Assembly: GCA_037893225.1 (NCBI GenBank)
Contig: JAZGUH010000199.1
Coordinates: forward strand, 3,410,001-3,474,000
Direction: 5' to 3'
DNA length: 64,000 bases
From: Hippasteria phrygiana
Taxonomy: Eukaryota > Echinodermata > Asteroidea > Valvatida > Goniasteridae
The first letter of the stretch is position 1, and every line of letters starts with the position of its first letter. Shown piece by piece: positions 32,601 to 45,360 of this stretch. The notes beneath the pieces were generated by a model. It was given only the letters and a program-made list of their open reading frames with translations, made no database searches and was not told the origin of the DNA. A program made the position numbers and the translations under genes.

Positions 32601-35600
32601 ATCGTCCTTGTACGGGGTTAATGTTGCCGTGGCAGTTTTCTAATGTGTTATATTACAGGCGCATTTTTTCACTAATCAATCGGATAATGATTTGCAGTGT
32701 TGCTGTTAAACTTGATGACGTCAATGTCTTCCCTTCCATCTAGAATATTTCACAATTCAAACGACTTGTGAATAGATACCTTTTATCCCTGTGATTTCTG
32801 TCTGCTCTTGTCTTTTGTAATTGTAGCCCACACCTTGAGTGGCCTCTTTGGCCTGGTGTTGGGAGATTCCCAATACACTTTCCCACGTCTAGTGAAGCAG
32901 AGATGTATTGGAGTCCATCACAAGTCCCTGCAAGTCCATCACAAGCCCTCCAGTCCTAATCCCAATCACAAGCTATTCAAATGAGCTTTGACAAAGGCAT
33001 TCATTTGTCATTGTTCATCCAGTTACTTGTGACCGGTTTTATGAAAGGACTTCTGACTGGACTTGCGAAAGGACTTGTGAAAGGACTTGCCGGGAGTACA
33101 ACTCTGCTGTGAAGGCCTGTACCGTCACCTTCATCTTGTTTATTGTAAGTCTTATTATTAGAGACCTTGAAAGGGATTACCTGCATTAACCGAAAGCAGT
33201 CATTTTTTTTTTTTGTACAACAACGGGCCTACCACAACAAAATTTCCTTCAATTAGTCACGATTTGGATATTCCAGACTGACGTCATTAAAACCCAAATA
33301 ACGTGACCCTTGCGAAGCACAAAACCCGTGACCAAAACATGTCCCCGTTTAGGCGTCCAAACCGCTCGGGTTTTTCACCGTCCTTGCGAAATTGAGAAGC
33401 ACGACAAAGCGCTTCTTCCCCGGCGGGTGATAATATATAGTAAAACTTAAAATTAATCTGTACTTTTAATTGAAGAATAGGATGAACAATTTGTGGATTA
33501 CGGACTCAGTCACAGTGGATTGAACACAAGAATTTTCAAATTTCTGCTAACTAGGAACCCAGTGCGTTATCAAGGCTGTTATTTTTGTGCTCACATAATT
33601 ATTTTAACATATATAGTTTAAAGATATACTTTCCGTACTCTTTTGGAGTTTCTCCCCGATTTTTGTATTGTTATTTTCTAGCAATGCAAAAAACAAAGCA
33701 CACTGGAAATACTTGGAAATCGGCATTTTGGCTTTTTTCAGTGTTACAAAATATAACAAATTTTGTTTGAGATCATAATATTAAGAAGTTACTTTTTTAT
33801 GCAACTTTCATTTTTTGGGGTAATATTTTGAAACGGAAAAAAAATCAAAAATGCGGATTCCCAATTTTGAAACAAGTATTTCCAGTGCTGTTAAAAGTTA
33901 CTGTATCCAGTTTGAATGAGGCGTGGAATAAAAAATTAGTTCATTTTTAACTGTCGAGTTTCATTTTTTTGCCCCTTTTTAGGATTTAAAACCCCAAACA
34001 TGCATTCAGAACCGTGCCTGACTTTTCAGGAAAAAGCGACCGGTGAAAATCCACAGTTAAAAATAAACGTCACGTGCAATTTGACGTTGAAAAATCAGAA
34101 AAAGAGCGATTTGATTTGCCTACCGAGTAGCTCTGCCTAGAGTTTCTGTCCGGGAGATTGTGCTCATTTGGCAGGTGCGCCAAACCCATGGGCCTGTCTC
34201 GAATCACAGGCTCCGGGTCATTGGCGAAACGGTCGTCCTTCTGGAGAAAGGTAAGAAAAGAGAATTAGAGTTAAACTTTCACTTATGTTTGCAATTTCAA
34301 TGACTTGAACAAAAAATGATAGCCCTGGTGGATTGCTTGTAACTGGTGTACAGCGGTACATCTTTGTGTTTACGTAATGCGTCTTCTAAATCTTCATAAC
34401 TTGTACCATGGAGGTATCCATGCTTGTACACAACGACGAGTTTAACGCCGATCTGCGCACTTCCGCGTTTGAAAACGAGGATCTCAGGGTGCACTACACT
34501 AATTCATGTCCGAATTTATGCGCCAGCTCATCAACATAAAATGTTTACCCCACAACTTTTTTTGAAAAAGGAGAGTTTGTGCCTCCAAAAATTGTGGGAT
34601 TGTGTAAACATAGCCCAGCATCAACTCCCTGGTTTCTGGGCTTCCATCTGTGTGCAGACTTGATAAAATTACTGTTGAAAAATGGGTCCTATTTGCCCGA
34701 GAAAGTGGAGGGATGCCATGTTAAAAATTTGGAGGTGGGTTTGTTTTGTGTCAATAATTAAAAATGTAATTGGTTAATAAACAGATGCACTGTGCTGCGT
34801 CTGGCAGGGTTAGGGTTATCCCTAACCCTGCCAGACGCAGCACAGTGCATCTGACAGCTTGGCCTTGCTGCACTCTGCACACAAGTCAATGTGACAAAGT
34901 ATGCAATCGGACAGGGTTTCTAGCCAAAATACACTGGAGGGTTAGGGTTTAAAAGTGACATTTGTTTGTGTAGACCCCAGTGATGCTGGGGTACAGGTTA
35001 TTTGGCCCTGAACTTTGTTGATTTTACACGGTTGTCAATGGGAGCTTGAATTAGTGTGGTGCACCCCTCAATGTCACAGTAAACAACTTTATGCTGATCG
35101 TGCGCCTGCTCTGCCTTATATGGCTTATGCATTAATGAATGTGCTGAAAAGCGTTGTTTTGTTTGCCACTGCCATTCTCGCTTTCAACCCGGAAGTGCGC
35201 AGAAGGGGCCAATGTGAAATTCCTCTATTAGCAGTTGTGTTTGAGACTTGTCAGTTTGTGTTTTGTGTCATTTCGCCTTTGAAAAAAAATATGTTGGATC
35301 GACGTCAGACCCTCCAACTTTCATCAACTTAATTACTGTAGCAGTTTAGAAATCGTCTGTCATACTGCATGTAAACATCGACCTGTGTCGGTGTGTACTA
35401 CACTTGAACTTTGGAAAACCAAACAGAATTTTTTTTTCAGTGCAATGTGATTTGCAGAATTTGGGTGCAGAAATTACCGCGGTCTTAGCTTTCTTTAAAA
35501 TAGCTGAATGGATATACTCACATAACTCTGAAACAGTACTCGATGCTCTCCAAAGACTTCGGCTACTTGCTGATGGAGGAAACTGTAATGTACATTGAGG

Positions 35601-35872
35601 CTTTCGGATATGGTCTGTCCGTCCAGCAACAGGCCAGGACTGAGACGCGGACTTGGCGAGTAGGCCGGGATCGTTGATGGAGACTCCCCCGTGGTAGGGA
35701 CCCGAGTCTCGACGGGGGCACCTGTCGCGGAGCCAGCTGAAACACCTGTTGTCTGGTCCGCTGACCTCCGCAGTCTTGCCAGAAGACTCGTGGGGACTGG
35801 CGATGCGCCGATACCCACCAAGGCAACCCCGATGAGAAGGGTGGACAGCACTAACCTTGCCTGCAGTTGCAT
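29642..35872 (-). CDS. Secreted IL-6/CNTF-like helical cytokine candidate A, 4 exons, 265 aa
   Basis: Exons in transcript order: 35522-35872, 34124-34240, 31401-31553, 29642-29818 (117, 39, 51 and 58 codons plus stop). Every intron is phase 0 with GT-AG borders. Signal peptide: residues 1-23, then S-P. A basic site RLRR|SAD ends at residue 36. Residues 40-84 are Ser/Thr/Pro/Gly-rich. Four helical segments can be read: A 86-117, B 158-180, C 188-206, D 238-262. Helix D reads VRTLFVFQEFHAYLPYVRRD, like the CNTF/CLCF1 last helix (KVLQEL..W). N-glycosylation sites are at N185 and N230. No cysteine anywhere. It probably acts outside the cell on a gp130-like class I cytokine receptor. It is a paralog of the gene at 47940-52475. 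The gene structure is strongly supported; the cytokine family is an inference from architecture. Confidence 0.85.
30298..30675. mobile_element. TTAA MITE (GTAGTAT family), copy 3, inverted
   Basis: In inverted orientation it carries AATTTGCTTTTGCTGTAATG, GGTTCCCTAACCCGACAAAA and GTGCCATGATTTCACAGGAT, and ends ATTTTCTTTAA. It lies in intron 3 of gene A. Confidence 0.65.
31189..31303. repeat. Dispersed repeat, short copy
   Basis: It starts AAAATGGCCAGCCCGACAGG and ends GTATAATCAAAATGAGAGGA. The same two ends bound the longer copy at 31961-32265 in the next intron of the same gene, so this is a deletion derivative or partial copy. Confidence 0.6.
31961..32265. repeat. Dispersed repeat, longer copy
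   Basis: Same ends as 31189-31303 but with an extra GC-rich middle containing short inverted units (GGGCGACTTTCAC, GTGTCGCCCAATTCG). It is a non-coding element in intron 2 of gene A. Confidence 0.6.
32898..33107. mobile_element. ACTTG-rich MITE, copy 2, inverted
   Basis: It runs CAGAGATGTATTGGAGTCC to GGGAGTACAACTCTG and is the reverse complement of the element at 10056-10279. Intron 2 of gene A. Confidence 0.7.
34441..35212. mobile_element. Large inverted-repeat element with nested MITE, intron 1 of gene A
   Basis: The left arm has GATCTGCGCACTTCCGCG and TGCACTACACTAATTCATG. The right arm has TTGAATTAGTGTGGTGCACC and CCCGGAAGTGCGCAG. The element at 34782-34951 is nested inside. A related end is seen at about 25215-25245 (CTCTCAAACCCGGACGTGCG). 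Confidence 0.5.
34782..34853. repeat. Perfect 34-bp-arm palindrome
   Basis: The arm CAGATGCACTGTGCTGCGTC(TGGCAGGGTTAGGG) is followed by TTAT and then its exact reverse complement. It arises from head-to-head ends of the AACCCTAACCC MITE whose body continues to about 34951 and which is also found at 4781-4926. Confidence 0.9.
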
Positions 35873-35970
35873 AGTTGCCAGTTCTTCTTTTTCTCTCGGA
35901 TGAAGTTGAAAGCTCTACTTATCTTGGCACCCAACTTTTGAATGATTGAGACATGAACTGATGGGTGCGT

Positions 35971-35978
35971 TTTAAATA
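35971..35978 (-). promoter_or_regulatory. TATA-like box of cytokine-like gene A
   Basis: Read on the - strand this is TATTTAAA, about 100 bases before the ATG at 35872. It leaves room for a short 5' UTR, as expected for an inducible secreted-factor gene. Sequence match only. Confidence 0.35.
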
Positions 35979-38900
35979 CATGTCTGACATCCGCCACTAG
36001 CGGTGGCGGTATCATTAATAGGCTTTGTTTGTGCTATCCACATATTTTGGGTATGCCGTGTGCTAAAATTATGCGATTACACAGCGTGGGTGATCGCTTG
36101 CACTACCGTCATGAACTGTCGCATGGTGACTACCCGCAGCATAAAGCCATGACGTCACGGGATACCCAGAAGTCTGGCGCTGAATACCGTGGGGAAATAC
36201 CCAAACACCGGCGACGCTTCTGTGTCCACACATAGTTGTACACATGCATGGTTTGAATGGTGTACGCATTGGAGTCGCTGATCCGAGGTCAGCGTTTCGT
36301 ATAGTTCTTTGCACTGTGATTATACCATGGAGGTATAAAAAGGATACAAAGCCCGTTTGTTCACAGCCCATGAGATCCGTTTTGTGATCTCACTTTGACC
36401 AAAGGGAACATCGATAATGGGGTACCAGTAGTCATGCACGCGATGGCGTGTCTTATTATTGATAACATGCCGGATACATTTGTCGATAATTTTAACGGTG
36501 TAATTTATAACTGTCGTTTGTCAATGGTCACTTTCTAGCGAAAACGTAGGGCCTACTCAGGGTTTTGTCGAATTTTTGTGGATTTTTGTTTGGCCAATTT
36601 TCGAGCTTGACAGCATCCCAACTGGGATCTCGTATATTTAGTTAAAGGAAACATGCTTCTCAAATTGACCGGATCACATTTTATTTCCTAAATAAATTCA
36701 TTTATATGTATTAAATGTGAATTAAAAGCCAAACTGGTTCAAGTGAAGTTTTAGTGTGATTATTTGCCGCTAAAAAATTGACCCCCCCTTTTTGAAATTT
36801 GTTGAGACTCAAATTGAGGGCGCTGTTCGTGACGTAGACCGAGGCACCGAAATTCATGGATCGACTCGATAGTCTGGACCCGGCCCGTATACACACACTA
36901 GGTCTACACGTGCAATTTCGTAAGTTGCAGCAACAACTAACATCGAACTTACCCTGATTTTCTCCCTTTTAGCGAAGGCTCCTCGGGGAATGGGCCGCTT
37001 AACTGCATTTGCCTATATCTTACTCACATCTGGAAACTTTGTTGGGATGGCAGTGGACTTGAGCATATTTTTAATGGTCATCCCAAAGGATTTGAAAATA
37101 CCAGTATCGAAACACGACGGCTCAAAGTGGTCGCTACATAATGCTGAGAAGCTGCTGGGGCCGGACCACTACGCTCTTGTCACCTTCACTTTCGCCGTCC
37201 AAATTCTCCGATATTTGTTTTGCTGCACCCAGCAGCCACACACCTTGTCGGCATGGCCGAAAAACACTATATTTTGCTTAGATTTTGGACGAAGAATTTT
37301 CGCCGTACAATGTACACACAAAGCATACCCGTGATGAATGGGTAATGTGCCTCGATCTACGTCACACACTTATGTTAATAAGGGTCCCACTCAGGGGGCG
37401 GAGTAGCTTGGACAAACATTTTCAAAAATTGTTTTCTCATATTTAATCTGGGAAATAATTGTCTCTGGACACAAAATATCATTGTCAAGATAATACTTTA
37501 TTGTTTTAAGCAGGAATAATGCAATATAAATCCTAAATCATGTTTCCTTTAAGGTTAGAAAAATGGTATTAAAATTATACAAATTTTTTGTGTACTTAAT
37601 TTTGTATTTTAATTATAATTTTTATTTCATTTGGTTTTATGATTTTAATTTGTACTCTGCAAAAGGGATTGTATACAAAAAGAAACACCTTGGCACTTCA
37701 TTGGTTTTCGTCATGGAACAATTGCTTGATTATAAACGCTATCGACAAATCAGCCGGCGCCATTAGTGCAGATTATATTCCCCAATTTGGCTGTGTGACG
37801 ATTAACGTTTCAGTAGGTTGTGAGTTGGTTGTTTTTTTTCACTCGTCAGTGGAAAATAATTTTGCAATCGGGTAGGCCTACAAACTTAGTTTGGCTTTGC
37901 GGTTTAATGTGTGCGTTCATTCAATTCATGCTGAATTGAGCAAGTGTGGTGAGATCAAGATTGTCGGCTGTCCCGAATGCTCCGACGATTTCATATTTTG
38001 TCATTCTCATTTTTTGCTGAAGGATGATGGATTTTCCGAATGTTGTATTTAATTTCGTCACATCCAAGAACTTGCACAATTCATTTTAACCACAAAAAAA
38101 ATTAAATAGAAATACTGGAAATAATTTCGTAAGTTCGAAGTTCTTCTATAATGTACATTTCCCGCTCTAACTTGTATCAGTGATTTCACGCCATTCTAGT
38201 TAATAAGTAGTTGGTGACATATATTATTTAATTTTAATTGCAGTAAATACACATTTGGTGCACGCTACTATGAACTTCTCGAATTGCCATCAATAATGAA
38301 GGAATGTGATAAGTAAATATACAACGCCTAAAATAAGTTTTGAACGTTAATTTTGCGTTCGTTTTTAACGCTCCGCATGCTCCCAAACGTTCTGTGTGGT
38401 CACCCCATCCCCAAATAAAGTCGCCTCTTGTTACCGGTACTGTGCCTCGACAACTCAGGATGTTTCATGCCTTACTAGGCGAGGCAGGGTGAAAACGAAA
38501 GGAGCTTATAGGACATCCTGGAATGAGTCGGTAATAATTAGTTTATTTTTTATTATTTATTTTAATTTTATTTCCTACCAGATCCTGTTTCCATAGCTCA
38601 TACCTTTCACAAAAGAAGCCCCGTGGAACACGATTTCTAGCCACAGTGAAAAAAAATCCTAATTTCCATAACCGGAAGTTATTCAGTTAACAATAAAACA
38701 ACAACAAAATCTTGATTTAATTTATTCGTGATGAGCATGAGAAATTTCCAGTATGAAACAACTACATGTACCGGTACTCTTGCCTCAACTTATACCCAGT
38801 TGAGCAATGTTTGGTCTATTGTGCGCCGTGTATTCAGCCTTTGATTGGGTATGTGACTTTCGTTTTGACTCTTCCGGGAACTAAACATTTGAATGAAATG

Positions 38901-40625
38901 GAACGACTGAGTTATCGTGCAAAGCTTGATCGGTTTGCGCAGGCGCGCAATACCGAAGAAAAGGTTTATGAAATAAACGATAAACGGAAATAATGACATT
39001 AATTAAAATGAACAAAAGTCAAAGAAAAGTAATTATTGTTAAATGTCCATGCCTGATTTCCATTTTTTAGAAACACACAACAATTTCAGATTTAGGCCTA
39101 GATTAGTTAGATCACTGAAGAAAATAGAATGGAAATTATTTCACAAATGCGTAACCATTCAAAGGAAGTCAGTAAGATTGTGAACATTTCTCAAGGTAAT
39201 GTTTCAGTTTGTCACTATAGAATGACCAAATCAATTAAATGAATGATAAAATCACCAATCTCCACGAGACTTAAGTGACACAGCAATAAAAATGAAATCT
39301 ATTCCAGTTGTTGCAGATGTAAAATTGAAATTAATAATATTAGGAGCCCAACGGTGTCGTAGAACGAAATTAAAGTTAAATATTTGTCCACCGAATTTGT
39401 ATGAGTCAACTAATTATAAGTTTTTTTTGTTAAGACGTCTTGCTGATTTCAGGATTATTTTTTGGTTTAGATTGTTTTGTTTTTATCATTCTTAAATGAC
39501 CTCTGCGACCCGAAACAGTCTTCTTTTAATTCTGATGACCCTATTTTTAGAATTTTGAACCGTTTCTTTTGGTAGAAAATGCGGTTTTCTTATGCATTTT
39601 TCAGCAACGCCATACAAATTAAATGCCTCCGAGGTTTCGTGGATTTTATATTTTTCTTAAATCTCGCCCCTGTAAAATGGCATGAAAAAATACTTTAATA
39701 GCAGAACAGGAAGTTGAAAGTCGTAGTAAATTGGCTAAAAAGGTCCACGATATGGCTTTAAGCTCTTAGCATTCTATTTCGACGACTCTTCAAACTATTT
39801 CCCGTTGTTTTCTCACGTAGTGGTGACCTGTCGTAGTACGTGACAAGCATTCTGACAGGAAAAGTGTATCAATAGTATGTGTTGGCTAGTAATGCGTTGC
39901 CCTTGGACACGGATCGTAAACAACACCAACCTTAAATTTGGCCCGGATGCCGGTATTTATTTTTGCAAACTGAATTGAATCGAAATTCGTGGTATATGGA
40001 TCGACAGCATACCGTGAGACCAATGTAATTATAATTGAACAGGACATTGTGTGGGGCATTGTAGGGACTGCTTTTTTCCTATGCCGTCGTATGTAGCAAA
40101 AACAAAACAATTTTTATTTTTTTTAAGGAAATTCCCTAAGGAGGAATTAAAACTGCAGTGTCAGTGCTTTTTGGACTTGTCACCCCGAAAAAAAACAACC
40201 TTTTAATTGAATTTCTAATTTGTTTTGAGTTTTCCAATGTGACATTCCACACACACAAAATCAGCCACTGATAAGTGACGGGTGTAAGAAGTTTTCAATT
40301 TAGAGTTAGGAGCGGTACGATCCTAATTCTTGCTGTTAATGTATTGGGCAATCTTTGCGCATAGAACATAACAATTATGGGGTGTAGAGTGTATAGTGCT
40401 TTTTCGTTCAAAAAGCGCTCCTGCCAACGCGTGCATTTCACTTTTAGCGACGTCTGTCTATACGCATTTTTTACCAATGACCTATATTAGGCATTTTTTT
40501 TTTATTGGTCAACAATATTGTGTGCAGTTTACATAAAATACAAAACATATTACAAGGAACATCGTTTGAAATCCCCAACATAATATTATTTGAAACTGGG
40601 TTTTTTTCCTCATCACATAGAGACA

Positions 40626-41017
40626 TTAAAGGGAGTATACACAATTTGCTTTTGCTGTAATTTTCATAAATAAATGGGTTTGAGGGTTAGTATTTTATAG
40701 CGTGCTAGCAAATACTGCAACACTGACCTGTTTAAAGTTTTGTGTGTATAGATGAAACAGAGAGAAACAAATTATGTTCTAGTAGTCTGGTTCCCTGACC
40801 ATACTTTAGACAACACGGAGCAATTTATAGATATCAGGGAATTATCAGGTTGGGGAACTAGACTATTGTCGGCCGACAATCGTTGGGAAAACGATATAAA
40901 TTTCCACTTTTCTTGAAAACGACAGCACACCAGGTGCCATGATTAACAGTCTAGTACCGGTACGGTATTTCGTAATAGTTCAGTAGTTTTGTTTTTTGAT
41001 GTTTGCAAATGTTACCA
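40626..41017. mobile_element. TTAA MITE (GTAGTAT family), copy 4, inverted
   Basis: It starts TTAAAGGGAGTATACACAAT and contains AGTCTGGTTCCCTGACCATA and GTTGGGGAACTAGACTATTG. The right end (TTTGCAAATGTTACC) is eroded. Confidence 0.7.
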
Positions 41018-41877
41018 TTCGAATAATTCGACGATATAACAAGAATCCCCAAATCCATTATGTCATTTGGATCGAAATATCCCGGATGTTTTTTATTTGG
41101 TTGTTGTGGTCATGCAGTCAGGTAAGGAGGATTTTTTTTTGGGGGGGGGGGGGGCTATATTGGCCGGTATTTGGCTATAATGTCCTAGGAATTAAACACC
41201 GAGCTTCCTCCGAGTTTTGACTGATAATCGTCTGCAGATCCTGGCTGGCTCTGTCATCTCGAGCCAGTCGACGGGTTGAACGGTTCGGTGTTAAACCGGC
41301 TCACGGATCTTTGACGCCATGCTTAGCCGGACTTATTTAATTCGATCAGATACTCCCCGTAGTTAAAGAAACACGGAATGGGACTTTCTATGACATAAAT
41401 TCATCGAGGAAGCGTTTTCCATGCATGGGTTTCCAGGTATTTTGTTAGCAGTTTGGTATTTTTGGTTTTTACGTAAACGCAAATTTTCAAATTCGTGAGC
41501 CAAAGTATGACGTCACCAGTATGGTGTCGCTACAGATTTCAAACGAATTAAAAACCATTTCTTTTACTTCCAAATAAGGAAATCAAGCATGGATTATGCT
41601 GGCATTGTTGTGGGGTATGTTCAAACAGTGTGGAAACACGTTGGACTGGATGTTTATTACGCGGTCCCTCCAAGTGGGCGAATATTGCAATACCCCAAAC
41701 AGGATTTACTCCTATACTCCAGCCGCGTCATGAAGTATTGTTTCTGTTTGCAGTTATAGGTGTGTCTGTCAGGGTTCAAGTTTTAAGGACCGTCCCGGTG
41801 TCATATGAATATCCGACTCCTCTTCCCTATTGGTTAAACCCTCTCACGTGACCGGCCGCTCTCGATTCATAGATCAC

Positions 41878-42034
41878 TTAAGCCCGGTTCATACTTCATG
41901 CGCATGCGAATGCGAATGCGAATGCGAAGCGAATTTCTTGACGTCAACAATTGAAGTTTCATTGTGACGTTCTCCGTTACCTTGACGAATTCGCTTCGCA
42001 TACACATTCGCATGAAGTATGAACCGGGCTTTAA
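41878..42034. mobile_element. TTAA-flanked MITE, AGCCCGGTTCATACTTCATG ends
   Basis: TTAA at both borders. The left end AGCCCGGTTCATACTTCATG is inverted as CATGAAGTATGAACCGGGCT. It contains the hexamer run GCGAATGCGAATGCGAATGC. Degenerate relatives are at 47117-47300 and 48303-48476. Confidence 0.8.
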
Positions 42035-44427
42035 GGCATATACAATACTACAATGTGTTTCACTTTCTGTTTTAATTTACTTTTATTATCACTGTATTAT
42101 CTCGTACAATTTGTCTGATTACACTTCGATTTAATTTTTTTCTTTATGTTTATCTTACTATTTTATTTTCTCTCATTGAATGTGTTTACAAATTCTCTTT
42201 TAAACTTTTTAATTTTCTAGTTTAAAACATGTATTTGTTATTTTTTTATTGTACAATTTTAGCGTTGTTTTATGTTTTTCACTTCCAGTTTTAACTTACT
42301 TTTTAATTTATTTCACTTTAATTTATAGTGTATAATTCGTATTTTAAGCCTTTGTTTTTCATCTGGGGAGTGGTTCGAGATGAACTTTACAGTTTTTTTC
42401 CACAACCCTTGACATTGTCAGAAATTTGATGATAATAATAATAATAATACAATATTTCATGGTGACAAAATTTCACGCTACACCGGCGTTCGAACTATTA
42501 AGAGAAACCAGCTAAGAGTACGCTTGTTTCGTAAACGGGGTTTCCCCTATACTGTTTCTATGATATTGTCACAAGCTTACTCTCAAGGCAGATAAACCAC
42601 AACACACAGGTATTCTAGAAATCAAGCGATTGAAAAAAATGCTGATGTAAGACCACATCAATTTGTTTTGTTTAAATACGGATATCGACTTTTCTTTTTT
42701 TCCACCCAGAAAGTAATAGACTTTGACTCATAATGACGCAGTTGTGGTAATCAGTCCTGCATGGGACCAATTTTGCGGAGTTGTGAAGTGTTGGGAAGCT
42801 TATTCGACATTATTATGCATGCAATCATAAATAACCCCAACAAATTGATTTGCAAGAAATATTTACGGGATTGCAATAAGTTGACCACATGTCCCCAAGA
42901 AGTATACAGTGCCCAGAATTTTAACTTGTATAGTTACCCTTAAACGATACAGTGTTATTTGAACTCCCCCCCCCCCCCCAAAAAAAAAAAAACACAACAC
43001 AACAACAACAACAACAAGAAAACTTTAAGTTCGGCCAAACATTACGCATTATTATTGTTCAACATTGTTGTGTGTGCAGTCAACAGCGCCATTGATTGCA
43101 GGAATTAAGGCGTTATACGGAATTTCAATAAGTTGACGCACTTTTTCAAAAAAGTGTACAATGTTGATAATAATGTGGCTTTATTTACTAATTGAATACT
43201 GCTTTGAAATTACCTGGATACCAGGTATTTGAAAAACTTAATCCCCCACTCCCACCCCAACAAAATGCCTTTCGCACCGTTTCTGCAAAGTTCGGGCAAA
43301 CAAATTACAGCTAATTACTTGGCCATGACATGTGAATCGATCAAATTCAGAGAACCAAGTCAGTCTATACATAGGTCCCAATTGTTGCTTTCAAAGTCTG
43401 GTTTAACGGGGGTTCATTGCTGAGGTTCATTGAACGCGAATTCCCAACATAAAAGACACGAGCCGAGGAGGGCCATGCCATACAACGACGGAACACAATT
43501 TCTGGGCACTTGTGAACGTCAAACCTGAACTCGACCTCTGCGGCGAACTCGAGATGATCAGAAGTACAATTTGATATTTACGATGTGGGTGAAGAGTTTA
43601 TTGGTTTGCGTCGGTTATGGGAACTTAAGATCCCGGAAGTTTTTCACTGCGTTCAGTGTGGAAGTAGTTTGTAATCGAAAGGATTACAAATCCATTAAAT
43701 GGAGTGATATTAGAATTAACAATGCAGTACATTATCGGCATATTATTATAGTATTGTCGATTAGTGAATAACTTAATTGTAACAATCCTTTTTTGTCAAT
43801 ATTGTTACTTGTGGGCTGTTCCCAAATTTACCAACAGTTTTTATTTCGCGTGTGTTGCATTACTTAATGTTTAATTAACCCTGGCACAGTCCTGAATCCT
43901 CCAATTTTCAAGTCCGTTGTTCACACCACGTATACCAAAGGGAGTTGGGGTTAATTTTTAATCACTGATATAAACTCACTTGTTCACACTGCACAATCGA
44001 GATCAATACACTGAGGAACATTGATATCGTGCACGCTCATCAGGATCAGCAAGATTCGAGCTCCCAGTTCTGTTTCCTAGTCTGGTATCGTACGTCATCC
44101 AACTCGGAATTTAACTCTGGGGCTTTATGCACAAAATCAATGCGGAGGTACTCCCAAACTATACACGGTGGTTCAGAATGACGGGTTCTTTAGAGTGCCT
44201 GAAAAATATTTATAAAAGGGACCCTACCGGAAAAAAAGGTCTTGTCTGCCCGCGGCTTCATCAGCCCCACCGGGCATCTTGTATTGTCATTAGGTACCAT
44301 AGTGTCCATTTTGATCCGTTTGTGGAGTGCTATCGCCTAGTGCACTGGCCTCAACAGGTCATGCAGATATATAGTAGATCTATAGACGCGGCGAAATTTA
44401 TGAAAAGGTAACCTGAAGAGGCATTTT

Positions 44428-44596
44428 TACGGAAGCGTAGAAGGGCCACAGGAAAGTTTTTAAAAATGTGTTACGACGAGTTACCGTATCTCGCCGCGGC
44501 GAGATAGAAACACAATTTAAAGTAGGCCTAACTCGCCGCGGCGAGATAGTAACACATTTAAAAAAAACTGTCTTGTGGCCCTTCTACGCTTCCGTA
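44428..44596. mobile_element. MITE with TACGGAAGCGTAGAAGGGCC ends and two CpG palindromes
   Basis: The left arm TACGGAAGCGTAGAAGGGCC(ACA) is inverted at the right end GGCCCTTCTACGCTTCCGTA. Inside are two copies of CTCGCCGCGGCGAGATAG, each a self-complementary core. Confidence 0.8.
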
Positions 44597-45360
44597 CATT
44601 TGAATAATTTGTACTATTGACGTTATTCACCCACGTGACCAGATGAAATGTAAACAAAGATACCACGTGTGGACCGCCTTAGAGTGATGATAGTACACGT
44701 GTCGTGCGTGAACCGGCACGCTTGACTGATTTACTTGAATAAGCACTGTCCATGATGACACGTGAACAAGGTCTATCATGGCTTGTCTCTTCTTTTTTTT
44801 TACGGTTTCGTGACATGTCGGTATCATGCAGGAACGGTTTAGCCTCCCAAATCGGCGCGGTTTCTGTGTCGGTCAAAGAAAATGTGGTAGGTCCCTCGAA
44901 CCATGGAGGAAGTGCTCGAACTAATGTTATGAAGCGAGCCGTACTCATGGAAGACGTATAGAGGGTGTCTGTTGAATGGTGGTTGGGAAAAGTCAGGAGT
45001 TGGACACTGCTGGAGGTCACTAGTTCCGCTGCCGGGCATTTTTCATTCGCCGGTTCCTGTATTGTCAGCTTGTACGTATAAAACGTGTTTTCCAGCAGAC
45101 AACAGTGCAAACGCGATACCGGTACGCATAATTATCGCCCACAAGTTTCACCGGTGTCGCCATTTTCACAGCGCTGCATGTAATTAGCAAAGGTCATGGT
45201 ACGCTGCCCAGAATGCCGCGCGTTTCCTTCTCAAAAATCTCTGAAGCGCACGCGCATCAGACGTTCCTTGCGCCCTGTTTGGGCGGTGGATGGGCACGAG
45301 CGAAGGATGGTAATGTTTTATAACGCCCTCTGTTGATCTTTACATTGTTCTTATCAAGAC

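Noticed and set aside
36990..37334. 114-codon open frame, + strand, upstream of gene A
   Set aside because: It starts after a weak acceptor-like site but has no recognisable domain, and a frame of similar length overlaps on the other strand.
44679..45110. 143-codon open frame, - strand
   Set aside because: There is no ATG near its start, no motif and no splice signals consistent with the two cytokine-like genes.
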